A stretch of 64,000 nt of DNA, from positions 10,801-74,800 of the forward strand of contig CAZJBD010000002.1 of the NCBI GenBank assembly GCA_964544265.1, in the 5' to 3' direction. This document shows positions 36,860 to 45,012 of this stretch, one piece after another. Position 1 is the stretch's first letter; each line of letters begins with the position of its first letter. The stretch is from JALHVH01 sp964544265. Lineage in GTDB: Bacteria > Acidobacteriota > Aminicenantia > Aminicenantales > Saccharicenantaceae. The notes under the pieces are model-generated. The model saw nothing but the letters and a program-made list of their open reading frames with translations, was not told where the DNA came from and searched no databases. The translations under genes were made by a program, and so were the position numbers.

Positions 36860-37618
36860 TTACCCAGGTTTGAGGCCTGCCGCGGGCTTGATGGGTTGGC
36901 CCGTGTAGGCCTGTATGACGTCCGAGGTCTGCCCCCAGACTGCAACGCGGCCGTCGCGGAGGAGGAGGGCCCGGTCCGACCATTCGGCGATGCTTTCGAG
37001 ATTATGCGAGACATACAGGATCGTCCTGCCTTCCCACTTCAGTTTCATGAAAACATCCCGGCATTTTTTCTGGAAATTTGCGTCACCGACGGCCAGGACC
37101 TCGTCGACCAACAGGATTGGCCTCTCGGCTTGAATGGCTACAGAGAAGGCCAGTCGGGCCTTCATGCCCGAGGAATAATGCTTAAGCTTTTGGTCCATAA
37201 AGGATCGAAGCTCGGAGAATTCGACGATCTCGTCGAACTTCTCCCGAACGCGACGTTTGGAGAGACCGAGGAGGGCTCCGTAGAGAAAGATATTGTCCTT
37301 GCCCGACAGCTCGGCCTGCAGGCCCGTCCAAAGCTCGAGGAATGTGGAGACGGCTCCGCTCACGATGATCCTTCCCGCCGTTGGCCGGTAAATCCCCGCG
37401 ATGATCTTTAACAAGACGGTCTTGCCGGATCCGTTTTTTCCGATGATGCCGAGGAATTCCCCGGGATTAATGGTCAACGACACATCGTTCAAGGCATAGA
37501 GGATCTCGTAAGTCCGTTTTTTCCAGAACGTCAGCAGAGCATTGCGCAGGCTGTCGGTCCGCTCGTGGGGGACGGAGAACCTCTTGGATATGTTCTCCAG
37601 AGTGATGATCGGTTCCAC
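36860..37618 (-). CDS. polysaccharide ABC exporter ATPase (Wzt/TagH-like, short form)
   Basis: A 252-residue ABC ATPase with Walker A (GIIGKNGSGKT), signature (HYSSGMKARLAFS) and Walker B (PILLVDEVLAVGD). The sequence from YALNDVSLTINPGEF onward is characteristic of O-antigen/teichoic-acid exporters. It lacks the C-terminal carbohydrate-binding domain of long Wzt proteins, so chain-end recognition is not expected from this subunit. The start is GTG 37618, with GAGGAG upstream, one base after the permease stop. Together with the next gene it forms the exporter. Confidence 0.88.
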   Translation of the reverse strand: MEPIITLENISKRFSVPHERTDSLRNALLTFWKKRTYEILYALNDVSLTINPGEFLGIIGKNGSGKTVLLKIIAGIYRPTAGRIIVSGAVSTFLELWTGLQAELSGKDNIFLYGALLGLSKRRVREKFDEIVEFSELRSFMDQKLKHYSSGMKARLAFSVAIQAERPILLVDEVLAVGDANFQKKCRDVFMKLKWEGRTILYVSHNLESIAEWSDRALLLRDGRVAVWGQTSDVIQAYTGQPIKPAAGLKPG

Positions 37619-37619
37619 G

Positions 37620-38381
37620 TCAAATCTCCTCGGCAAACCGCGCCGAGCGGCGGATAAAGACGGCAATTCCCAGGGCGAGCATCACGGCGACCATGGCCAG
37701 GGAAACGAGGTGGTGGCGTAACGGCGGCGGGTTCAGCCCGAGCACTGCGGAGCGGGCGTCCTGGATGATCCTGGCCAGGGGGTTTAAGAGGAACAGCCAG
37801 CGGATCCGCTCCGGGATAAGCTCAACAGGGTAGATGATCGGCGTGAGCCAGAAGCCGATCTGGAGGGCCACACCCCATAAGTAATAAAGATCGCGGAACT
37901 TGAGCAAATAAGAGCTTAGAAGGAGGGACACCGCGAAGCTCAGGATGACGAGCTCGAGGAGGAAGATGAGAAACAGTCCGCCGGCCGCCGCCGGCCTTTT
38001 TGACGATAACACGAAGAAGATGGCGAACACGCCGAGGTTTAGCGACAGGGTCAGAAGGGAGGTGAAGTTTGAGGCGACCAGGATGACGCCCTTGGGCAGG
38101 TCAATATTAGAAATCAGGCCCGCCTTGAACTGCATCGATTGCATGCCGTTGGATGAGGATTCCGCGAAGTAGTTCCAGAGAATGATGCCGAGCAAAAGAT
38201 AAAGTGGATAGTGGGGGACCCCTCCGATCTTCGCGAAAACCGAAAAGACCAGGTAATAGACGCCGAATATCAGGAAGGGGTGGAGCAAGCTCCAAAGATA
38301 TCCCAGGACTAGGCTGTTGTAACGAAGTTTGAAGTCCGTCCAGGCCAGTTGTCGGATCAGAAACCAAGAGTTCGTTTTCAT
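37620..38381 (-). CDS. polysaccharide ABC exporter permease (Wzm/TagG-like)
   Basis: A 253-residue ABC-2 type permease with six predicted helices and the typical WTDFKLRYNSLVLGYLWSLLHP N-terminus of O-antigen and teichoic-acid exporters. It is the first gene of the leftward operon and is coupled to the ATPase. Its upstream region is the end of dispersed repeat copy B, which offers a TTGACT -35 box. It would carry a lipid-linked glycan across the inner membrane. Confidence 0.9.
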   Translation of the reverse strand: MKTNSWFLIRQLAWTDFKLRYNSLVLGYLWSLLHPFLIFGVYYLVFSVFAKIGGVPHYPLYLLLGIILWNYFAESSSNGMQSMQFKAGLISNIDLPKGVILVASNFTSLLTLSLNLGVFAIFFVLSSKRPAAAGGLFLIFLLELVILSFAVSLLLSSYLLKFRDLYYLWGVALQIGFWLTPIIYPVELIPERIRWLFLLNPLARIIQDARSAVLGLNPPPLRHHLVSLAMVAVMLALGIAVFIRRSARFAEEI

Positions 38382-38407
38382 CGAGGACTTCCCGTTCGAC
38401 TTATTTT

Positions 38408-38436
38408 TATTTATTCCAGCCTAGATTGCAAGTCAA
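38408..38436 (-). promoter_or_regulatory. weak putative promoter at the repeat end, upstream of the exporter operon
   Basis: Minus strand: TTGACT (38436-38431), a 17-base spacer and TAAATA (38413-38408), 27 bases before the permease ATG. The -35 box belongs to repeat copy B, as in copy A. The -10 box is poor (three mismatches). Confidence 0.35.
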
Positions 38437-38570
38437 CTTGAAGGGAGAACCCGCTCTGCATTTCCCCCTTCCAATGTTCGCTTCGCTTCCTGCCTCCCTT
38501 TCTCAAGCGGAGCAAGGACGCCGCCCCGCGACCAAGGGGGTATTGCCCCTTGGATCCCCCGACGAGCGGC
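38430..38570 (-). repeat. dispersed repeat, copy B (inverted relative to copy A)
   Basis: The minus strand matches 1368-1509 at about 80% by eye over the full length, from GGCCGCTCGTCGGGGGATCC to AAGTTGACTT. The outer hairpin of copy A is replaced by a different GC palindrome (GGACGC...GCGTCC) at about 38588-38610. It contains no credible coding frame of its own. Confidence 0.75.
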
Positions 38571-38612
38571 CGTCGCTGAGCGCTGGGACGCGCCCGGCGG
38601 GGCGTCCGGCTG

Positions 38613-38641
38613 TTGATCTCGGGCAGAAAAGCCGATAATAT
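38613..38641 (+). promoter_or_regulatory. putative promoter giving a leaderless GT2 mRNA
   Basis: TTGATC (38613-38618), a 17-base spacer and TAATAT (38636-38641), then six bases (CAGGGC) and the GT2 ATG at 38648. The -10 box is imperfect, but the spacing equals that of the kinase and GT30/29-fusion promoters. Confidence 0.4.
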
Positions 38642-38647
38642 CAGGGC

Positions 38648-39388
38648 ATGACCGTCGCTGCGGCAAAATCCACGGGCCCGATTTTCCTGACCGTCGTTAT
38701 CCCTGCTTGCAACGAAGAAACCAAGATCGGACGGGATCTCGAATGCCTCTTTAGCTATCTCGACGAGCAGCCTTACGCCGCAGAGGCGCTGGTCGTCGAC
38801 GACGGCAGCACGGACCGGACGGTTGAGATCGCTCGGAGCTTCTCCGGTCCGGGCCGGGAGGTCGGAGTCCTCTCTCTGGGCGGGAATCGGGGCAAAGGCC
38901 GTGCGGTCAAGGTAGGGGTCCTGGCCGCCCGTGGACGGTACATCCTCGTCGCGGACGCTGGGAGCTGCGTTCCCTTTAGCAACCTGGAGCGGGGGCTCGG
39001 CTTGCTGGAAGATGGGGCGTGCGACGTTGCTCTCGGCTCCCGGGCCGTAGCGGGGGCGGTTATTCATGTTCGACAGCCCTTCGAGCGCCGGCTCGGAGGC
39101 CGGGTTTTCCGCCGGATCTTGCGCGTCGGAATGGGGATCCGCGGAATCGCCGACACCCAGTGCGGCTTCAAGCTCTTTGAGCGCGGGGCAGCCATGGCCG
39201 TTTTTGGCCTCAACCGGATCGACGGGTTCATGTTCGATGTCGAGACCGTCCTGAACGCCCGGAGGCTCGGGCTGAAGCTGGCCGAATTCCCCGTGGATTG
39301 GACGAACGATCCGGACAGCCGTTTGCGTCTGGTGGGGGGAACTCTACGGAATCTTAAAGACCTTATCCGCATCCGGTTTGGAATCTGA
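38648..39388 (+). CDS. family 2 glycosyltransferase (polyprenyl-phosphate type)
   Basis: A 246-residue DPM1/ALG5-like enzyme: LTVVIPACNEETKIGRDL, VVDDGSTDRTVEIA, GGNRGKGRAVKVGVLAARG, IADTQCGFKLF and the C-terminal EFPVDWTNDPDSRLRL. The second acidic site, usually DAD followed by a polar residue, reads VADAGSCVPFSN, so its second Asp is missing. This may alter metal binding. No membrane helices. It is probably leaderless (promoter 6 bases before the ATG). The GmhA gene follows 26 bases downstream. The likely role is charging a polyprenyl phosphate with a hexose. Confidence 0.83.
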   Translation: MTVAAAKSTGPIFLTVVIPACNEETKIGRDLECLFSYLDEQPYAAEALVVDDGSTDRTVEIARSFSGPGREVGVLSLGGNRGKGRAVKVGVLAARGRYILVADAGSCVPFSNLERGLGLLEDGACDVALGSRAVAGAVIHVRQPFERRLGGRVFRRILRVGMGIRGIADTQCGFKLFERGAAMAVFGLNRIDGFMFDVETVLNARRLGLKLAEFPVDWTNDPDSRLRLVGGTLRNLKDLIRIRFGI

Positions 39389-39414
39389 AGGATTGGGGGA
39401 GGACAAACGAGCCC

Positions 39415-40059
39415 ATGAAACACATTCAAAAATTCCTGAGCGATGCCCGGACCGTCATTGGCCAGATCGACCCGGCCGCGATCGAAAAAACGATCGACCT
39501 CTTGGCGCGGGTCCGGGAGGAGAAAGGCCGTCTGTTTTTCCTTGGGGTCGGCGGAGGGGCGGCTAACGCCTCCCATTCCGTGGCGGACTTCCGGAAAATC
39601 GGGGGCTTCGAGGCCTACACGCCCTCAGACAATGTCGCCGAGCTCTCGGCCCGGACGAACGATGAAGGATGGGAGACCGGCTTCGTCGAATGGCTCAAGG
39701 GCAGCCGGCTGGGGAAAAGCGATGCCGTCTTCGTCCTTTCGGTCGGAGGGGGCACCCCCGAGCTTGGCCTGAGCGACAACATCGCCCGGGCTGTCATCTA
39801 TGCTAAGAGCGTCGGGGCCAAAGTCCTCGGTGTCGTCGGGAAGGACGGCGGCTTGACCGCCCGTTATGCCGATGCCTGCATCATCGTGCCGACCGTCGAC
39901 CCTGGGGTCGTAACCCCTTACGTAGAGGCCGCTCAGTCGCTGGTCGTTCACCTTATGGTCAACCACCCCCGTCTGAAGGCTTTTGAAATGAAGCACGAAT
40001 CGCTCAACCGAGCTTCCCTTTCCGGCCGCCCCAAGAAAAAAAGGCATTGCCCACAATGA
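39415..40059 (+). CDS. gmhA: SIS-domain sugar isomerase, phosphoheptose isomerase (GmhA)-like
   Basis: A 214-residue SIS protein. The motif LFFLGVGGGAANASHSVADF and VFVLSVGGGTPELGLSDNI are those of GmhA, which converts sedoheptulose 7-phosphate to D-glycero-D-manno-heptose 7-phosphate; the usual GNGGSA reads GVGGGAA. With the HddA- and HddC-like enzymes on the other strand it forms most of a GDP-heptose route. GGGGAGG precedes the ATG. Alternatively it isomerises another keto-sugar phosphate. It converges on the sulfotransferase gene. Confidence 0.8.
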   Translation: MKHIQKFLSDARTVIGQIDPAAIEKTIDLLARVREEKGRLFFLGVGGGAANASHSVADFRKIGGFEAYTPSDNVAELSARTNDEGWETGFVEWLKGSRLGKSDAVFVLSVGGGTPELGLSDNIARAVIYAKSVGAKVLGVVGKDGGLTARYADACIIVPTVDPGVVTPYVEAAQSLVVHLMVNHPRLKAFEMKHESLNRASLSGRPKKKRHCPQ

Positions 40060-40071
40060 GCATGGACGTGC

Positions 40072-40932
40072 TCAGTCATCCTCCAAATACCCCAGCGCCA
40101 AGAGAAGCGGCTTGATGAGGGCGACGACCTTCCGAACCTTCCGCCGCGGCTGACTGAGGTACGCATGGACCCGATCGGTTCTGACCAGGGGATAAACCCT
40201 GGCCATGGCCTGGGTCGGGTTCGGCGCTTCGATAAATTTGAGCAGGCGGCCGGCCGTGCGTTCAAAATCCAGGCAGAGGTCTTCATAGCGGACTTCGAGA
40301 TACCTATCCCGGAGCATCATGCCGTAGGTCCGGCCGACGAGGACGCTGTTGGCCCAATGGAGGGCGTTATAGATATGGCTGTGCCGGTGATAGCCCTTCC
40401 AGGTCAGGGGCAAGCTTTGCCAACTCCGGATCCGGTCGGTATTGAAATAGATCTTCCGCCAGAAAGGTTTGTCCGGAGCGTGGTGATCGGAGAAAGCGAC
40501 ATCGCGGCCGTCGCGGATGAGGTGGATATAGCGGGCTTGCGGAAAAAAGAAATCGACGACTGGAAGGATGTAGCCGGTCTCGCATAGCTTCCAACCCCAG
40601 GCTCCATCCCCTGGATATCCCTGAAGGTGCCGCTCGACGACGTCTTGGGCGAGTCGAGGAAACACAGGATCGTCGGCAGCCCGGCCGTCCCAGAGGGCCG
40701 CATAATCGGGATAATACGTCAGTACGAGGTGCTCGACGAGTTCAAGCATGTCCAGCGAATCCCTGGATTCGTTCTGGTGCGCACCCATGAAGACTCCGGC
40801 TTCTTCGACCAGCTCGGCGAGCAGGCGGCTGCCCGAATGCGATTTATTGAAAATGACGACCGGGCCGGGAAGAGAGTTCAACATCCTGCGGACCCCTTCC
40901 AGCGAAGGATCGGGCGTTTCTTGTGGGATCAT
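40072..40932 (-). CDS. PAPS-dependent sulfotransferase-like protein
   Basis: A 286-residue protein with both PAPS-binding motifs: the 5'-phosphosulfate loop as VIFNKSHSGSRLLAEL (about 26-41) and the 3'-phosphate site as YIHLIRDGRDVAFS (about 138). A C-terminal YEDLC and basic tail are typical of bacterial carbohydrate sulfotransferases. It would sulfate a sugar of the surface glycan, which also agrees with the sulfatase-like gene elsewhere in the window, although no link is shown. An ATG in the leader context ATAACGGGCTTG is the only start in range. Confidence 0.82.
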   Translation of the reverse strand: MIPQETPDPSLEGVRRMLNSLPGPVVIFNKSHSGSRLLAELVEEAGVFMGAHQNESRDSLDMLELVEHLVLTYYPDYAALWDGRAADDPVFPRLAQDVVERHLQGYPGDGAWGWKLCETGYILPVVDFFFPQARYIHLIRDGRDVAFSDHHAPDKPFWRKIYFNTDRIRSWQSLPLTWKGYHRHSHIYNALHWANSVLVGRTYGMMLRDRYLEVRYEDLCLDFERTAGRLLKFIEAPNPTQAMARVYPLVRTDRVHAYLSQPRRKVRKVVALIKPLLLALGYLEDD

Positions 40933-41096
40933 AACGGGCTTGCCTCGCTTGTCTAACGCAAGCTGAGGAATATATTATTATCATAGCTTGAACAGCCGAA
41001 ACAAGCTGGAGCCTGCTCCGGAGATGATCGGATGAGCCGCCTATCCGATTTTTCGCCGATTCGGGGCGGGATATGTTTGTTTAAAGGAGACTCGGT

Positions 41097-41696
41097 ATGC
41101 ATCCGAATCAGTTCCAGGCTTTCGAGAGGATCTGCGCCGAGCGAGGCGCAGGGGGTTCGGTCCTTGAGATCGGAGCTGTTCCCTCGCCAGACAGCCTCCT
41201 TTGTCTGAAGTCCCTTGGGGCCGCCACGAGGAAGGTCGGGATCAACCTTGACGGTCCCTCAACATACCGCGATTTTGCCATCTTGAAGGCCAACTCCAAT
41301 GACCTGAGCTGTTTTCGGGACGGGGAGTTTGACACGGTCCTGTGCAACGCGGTCCTCGAGCACGACCTCATGTTCTGGAGGTCCCTTGAAGAAATGCGCA
41401 GGGTGACCCGGACAGGCGGCCTTATCATCATCGGAGTCCCTGGTTTTATCGCCTCACGTCCAGCGAGGTGGCGTGCCTGGATTAGCCGCTCCCGTTTCAT
41501 CCGGGTCATGTTCCCCCCCGGCAGCGAGTCCTTTCTTGCTTCGACTCCCGTCTTGCAGGTCCACGACTATCCCTCGGATTATTACCGGTTCAGCCCTCAA
41601 GCTGTGGTTGAGCTTTTCATGCGAGGCATGAAGGACGTCCAGGTTTTCAGCCATATGAGGCCTCCTCGGATCATCGGCTCTGGAATCAAGCCATAG
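41097..41696 (+). CDS. SAM-dependent methyltransferase (class I)
   Basis: A 199-residue class I methyltransferase with a degenerate motif I (VLEIGAVPSPDSLL) and clear post-motifs FDTVLCNAVLEHDLMFW and RVTRTGGLIIIGVP. The substrate may be a sugar or lipid-linked glycan given the location. AAAGGAG is ten bases before ATG 41097. Its 3' end overlaps the convergent GT4 gene by 11 bases, so the two mRNAs would be complementary at their ends. Confidence 0.8.
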   Translation: MHPNQFQAFERICAERGAGGSVLEIGAVPSPDSLLCLKSLGAATRKVGINLDGPSTYRDFAILKANSNDLSCFRDGEFDTVLCNAVLEHDLMFWRSLEEMRRVTRTGGLIIIGVPGFIASRPARWRAWISRSRFIRVMFPPGSESFLASTPVLQVHDYPSDYYRFSPQAVVELFMRGMKDVQVFSHMRPPRIIGSGIKP

Positions 41697-42774
41697 GGCG
41701 GCCGGAGGAGGAAAGGCCCGCGACGCGGTTCAGCAGTTCAAGGAAAACGGGCAGCCAGACCTGGAGAGAATATTCTTTTACGACATAAGCTCTTCCCGCG
41801 GAACCCATTTCGCGGCACATCGGGCCATCAGACATCATGCGGTCAACGGCCTGGAACCATTCGTCTTCCGTCGCGGCTAGGAATCCACATCTCCCTGCCT
41901 CGATCAGTCGGGTATTGATCCCGACGGGAGAAGCTACCGAAGGGAGACCTGAAGCCATATATTGGAGGAGCTTGCAGCCGCACTTGAAGCGTTGGTAGTC
42001 GTCCGAGGTTAAGGGCATGATGCCGGCGTCAAAATAGGAGGCCAGCCGCGTCTCTTTATCCTCGTCCCACTCCTGGAAACTCCAGCGGAGCGAAGTCTCT
42101 GGGAGCTCGGGCCGGGGTCGACTTATGATTACGAACTCGAACCCAAGCCGCTTCTGGAGCCGGGCTAAGAGCTCCAGGTAGGGGAAGAGTGTCTGGCGAA
42201 TTGAAAGGTCAGAGCCGCACCAGCCGACCCTGAACGGGCTTTCTCGCGGGCGGACCGCGGCCTGGGCATACGATTCCGTATCGATGACCGTGGGCAGGAC
42301 CGTTACCCGGTCGGTGAACTTCCGGGCGAAATCGGCTAAGTCGGCGTTGCCAGCCGTCACCCAGGCCGCACGCCGACAGACCCAGGCGGCGTGGGCTTCC
42401 TTGCCGCCCATAAAAATGGCATCATCAAAATCGAAGATGAGGCGGGAGTTGCGCCGCAGGAGAAATCGTTCATAGCGGTTGTCGCTCTCAAGGACATCGC
42501 GGTTGAGGAAGACGACATCGTAGCCTCTTGCGGACCAGATATCGCGCCACTTGTTCACCCGCCGGAGCCAGACCCTATAGCGTTGATGGATGTTCCTCAG
42601 CACAGGGTTCCGGATCCTGCTCTGCCTGGGGCGAGGCGGCCGGTTCGTCCGCAGGCTGACGCGCCAGCCGGCGCGCTCCAGGTAGGGGATATATTGGCGG
42701 ATGCGGAAGCGGGTGGCAGGATCGTCAGGCGTATGGGCCAGGGCCAGTAGCCGTCTATCATCCGATTGACGCAT
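41686..42774 (-). CDS. family 4-like glycosyltransferase
   Basis: A 362-residue GT-B enzyme. The N-terminal ATRFRIRQYIPYLERAGWRVSL and the C-terminal CGCKLLQYMASGLPSVASPVGIN place it with GT4, whose E-x7-E is seen as KLLQYMASGLPSV and following residues. RLIFDFDDAIFMGGKEAH is common in this subgroup. It acts in the cytoplasm on an undetermined donor. The start ATG lies 61 bases after the end of the next GT4 gene; no promoter was seen between, so they may be co-transcribed. Confidence 0.83.
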   Translation of the reverse strand: MRQSDDRRLLALAHTPDDPATRFRIRQYIPYLERAGWRVSLRTNRPPRPRQSRIRNPVLRNIHQRYRVWLRRVNKWRDIWSARGYDVVFLNRDVLESDNRYERFLLRRNSRLIFDFDDAIFMGGKEAHAAWVCRRAAWVTAGNADLADFARKFTDRVTVLPTVIDTESYAQAAVRPRESPFRVGWCGSDLSIRQTLFPYLELLARLQKRLGFEFVIISRPRPELPETSLRWSFQEWDEDKETRLASYFDAGIMPLTSDDYQRFKCGCKLLQYMASGLPSVASPVGINTRLIEAGRCGFLAATEDEWFQAVDRMMSDGPMCREMGSAGRAYVVKEYSLQVWLPVFLELLNRVAGLSSSGRPMA

Positions 42775-42835
42775 ACGGGTTCAAGATCTCCTCGCCGGAA
42801 GAAAACCGAAAGGCCTCATATCCTGCCGCCGCGTT

Positions 42836-43975
42836 TTATCTCGCCTCCCTGAGGATCTCTTCGATCCGGACGAAGTTTCTCTCCAGAGATTGGCCGGAGC
42901 CGAGCTCGCGGGCCGCCGCAGACATTTTATCCCTCAGGCCGCGGTCAAGCAACGATTCCATGCGGCGGGCTAGCTCCTCGGCGTCCCGGGGGTCGTCAAG
43001 AACCCAGCCTTGGATGCCGGACGTCATGAGTTCTGCGGCGCCGTTAAAACGCGTGGTGATGACCGGGAGGCCGCAAGCCCAGGCCTCCCCGACGGCCAAA
43101 CTGCACGCATCGTGAAAAGTCGGCAGGACGAAAGCGTCGGAGCCTAAAAAAAACGGCCTCACGTCATGGACGAAGCCATGAAAGCTTACCCGATCGAAAA
43201 CGCCCAGGCGCCGGGCCTTGGCCTGATATTCCTCGCGCGGGCCGCGGCCGATGACTGCCAGGTGGCAGGATCTCGAAGCCCTTTTTAAGTGCGAGAGCGC
43301 CTCCAGGCTAGGTCCCAAACCCTTGAGGCGGAAGTTGTTACCGGCGAAAAGAAAAAGGACCTCTTCATGAAGCCCCAGGGATCTCCGGAGGTTGGCGCGG
43401 CATAGCTGCGCGTCCAGGCCGGCCATCCGCGGCAGGCCGATGCCGTTGTATACGAGCCTGATCCTGTCGGGGTCCAGGTCGTACCGGCGTTGCAGATCGA
43501 CCTGCACCAAGCGGGAGGCCGCAATTACGATGCCCGGGCCGGGTCCGAACTGCCGCTCTTCTAGGGCTTGAAATTCCCTTTTCCGGCGGGTGTACCATGG
43601 AGAGAGCCTCCGTTTGAACCCTGCCCATAGGCCCAGGCTGAGCAGGTCCTGTCGGGCATTGGACAGGCGCGATCCGGCAAGCGGATGAAGGATATCGTAG
43701 CGCCAGCCAACGCCCAGGTCGTAGACGATCCCGGGATCCCGCTGCTCGAGAAACTTTTCGACTTCGGCCGCCCGGGCGAGCCGTCCTGAGGCGGGCGGCA
43801 GGATATGGGGAATGACTCCCGGGGCTGCACCGTTGGGAGCGATATCGAAGGCGGCCACGCGGACTTCATGCCCCCGCTTGATGAGCCATCGAGTCCATCG
43901 GTCGGCCCACGATTCGAGCCCGCCCAAGTGCGGATCCAGACGGTCGAGAACGACGACGATACGCAAAGCCCTCAC
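42836..43975 (-). CDS. family 4 glycosyltransferase
   Basis: A 379-residue GT4 enzyme of WaaG type: VVVLDRLDPHLGGLESWADR, FLFAGNNFRLKGLGPSLEAL, and the E-x7-E region SDAFVLPTFHDACSLAVGEA with GLPVITTRFNGAAELM. The start is GTG 43975, which overlaps the waaF-like stop (GTGA) and has GGGAGG upstream. It would add a hexose to the heptose-containing core. The cluster order waaF-like, GT4, GT4 is typical of LPS core loci. Confidence 0.86.
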   Translation of the reverse strand: MRALRIVVVLDRLDPHLGGLESWADRWTRWLIKRGHEVRVAAFDIAPNGAAPGVIPHILPPASGRLARAAEVEKFLEQRDPGIVYDLGVGWRYDILHPLAGSRLSNARQDLLSLGLWAGFKRRLSPWYTRRKREFQALEERQFGPGPGIVIAASRLVQVDLQRRYDLDPDRIRLVYNGIGLPRMAGLDAQLCRANLRRSLGLHEEVLFLFAGNNFRLKGLGPSLEALSHLKRASRSCHLAVIGRGPREEYQAKARRLGVFDRVSFHGFVHDVRPFFLGSDAFVLPTFHDACSLAVGEAWACGLPVITTRFNGAAELMTSGIQGWVLDDPRDAEELARRMESLLDRGLRDKMSAAARELGSGQSLERNFVRIEEILREAR

Positions 43976-45009
43976 GATCCTCCCGCCCGCTTGCCGACTT
44001 CGGCCCAGACGAGGTCCACCGTGAGCTCCCGCATGCATCGATGATGTTTCAGGGGGCATACCCTCTGCTGGCAGGGTCCACAGTCAAGAGCGAGCTGAAG
44101 AGGCGTATCGCGGTTATAATGGGTATCGCTCCATGCTTGGTGTGTAGGCCCTAAAAGCGTTATGACCGGACGGCCGAAGGCGGCCGCGACGTGGCGCGGC
44201 CCGCTGTCCGTAGTGACGAGAAGACGGGAGCGCTTCAAGCACGCCTTGGTCAATCCCATAGAAAGCTCCTGCCCGGCGAGGCTCCGGACCCGCTCATGGT
44301 CGGCCAGCCTCTCTATCTGGGCGGCTCTCTCCCGCTCTTGCGGCCCGCAAATCACAAGGACATTAAAATTCATCTCGGCCGCGATCCTCCGGGCCAGCTC
44401 TGCGAAGTTTTCGTCCGGCCATAATTTTGCTGCACCGTAGGCGCCGCTCGAATTCAGGGTCACAACTTCCTCCCCAGGCTTCAGGCCCAGTTTCTTCCAA
44501 GTGTCGTCTGCCCGGCGTTCGTCCGGGTCCGTTGTCGCAATCTCCATTCTAGGGGGTTCGGGGGGACATCCCAGGGCGTAGGCGAGTTGAAGATAATAAT
44601 CGAGCGTTGAAAAGGGAACGAAGTGCCTTCCGTTGCGAAGCGGATAAAGCTTGCGCGTCAGGAGCGGTCCCCGGCGGTAGCGGGCATAGCCAACCCGCTC
44701 GGCCGAACGTCCGGCCCAAGCCAGAAAAGCCGAAAGGAAGTCGTTCGTCAGGAGAAGACAAAGATCAAACCGGGCGCGTCGGAGTCGATAGGCCAGGGCC
44801 GGAGGACGGACCTCGGGGTCCGTGCCCCCACGATCATAGAACCAGATCTCGTCCAGCCAGGGCATCCCGGCCAGGACATCTTTGAGGTAGGGCTTCATGA
44901 TGCCGACGATCCGGGCCTCGCCGCCCAGATGGCGGCGCAAGGCGCGAAGGGTGGGCGTGGCCATGACCAGATCGCCGACCCAGTTGGGCAGAAAAACGCA
45001 GGCTTTCAT
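43972..45009 (-). CDS. waaF: lipopolysaccharide heptosyltransferase II (GT9)
   Basis: A 345-residue GT9 protein. The signature N-terminus ACVFLPNWVGDLVMATPTLRAL, TLNSSGAYGAAKLWPDENFA, and the donor-site TTDSGPRHVAAAFGRPVITLLG are those of WaaF/RfaF, which adds the second heptose to the inner core. This agrees with the heptose enzymes at 30-40 kb, though a GDP- rather than ADP-heptose donor may be used by some genes. The stop overlaps the next GT4 start. Three bases separate it from the GT30/29 fusion. The symbol is by family. Confidence 0.86.
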   Translation of the reverse strand: MKACVFLPNWVGDLVMATPTLRALRRHLGGEARIVGIMKPYLKDVLAGMPWLDEIWFYDRGGTDPEVRPPALAYRLRRARFDLCLLLTNDFLSAFLAWAGRSAERVGYARYRRGPLLTRKLYPLRNGRHFVPFSTLDYYLQLAYALGCPPEPPRMEIATTDPDERRADDTWKKLGLKPGEEVVTLNSSGAYGAAKLWPDENFAELARRIAAEMNFNVLVICGPQERERAAQIERLADHERVRSLAGQELSMGLTKACLKRSRLLVTTDSGPRHVAAAFGRPVITLLGPTHQAWSDTHYNRDTPLQLALDCGPCQQRVCPLKHHRCMRELTVDLVWAEVGKRAGGS

Positions 45010-45012
45010 TTA

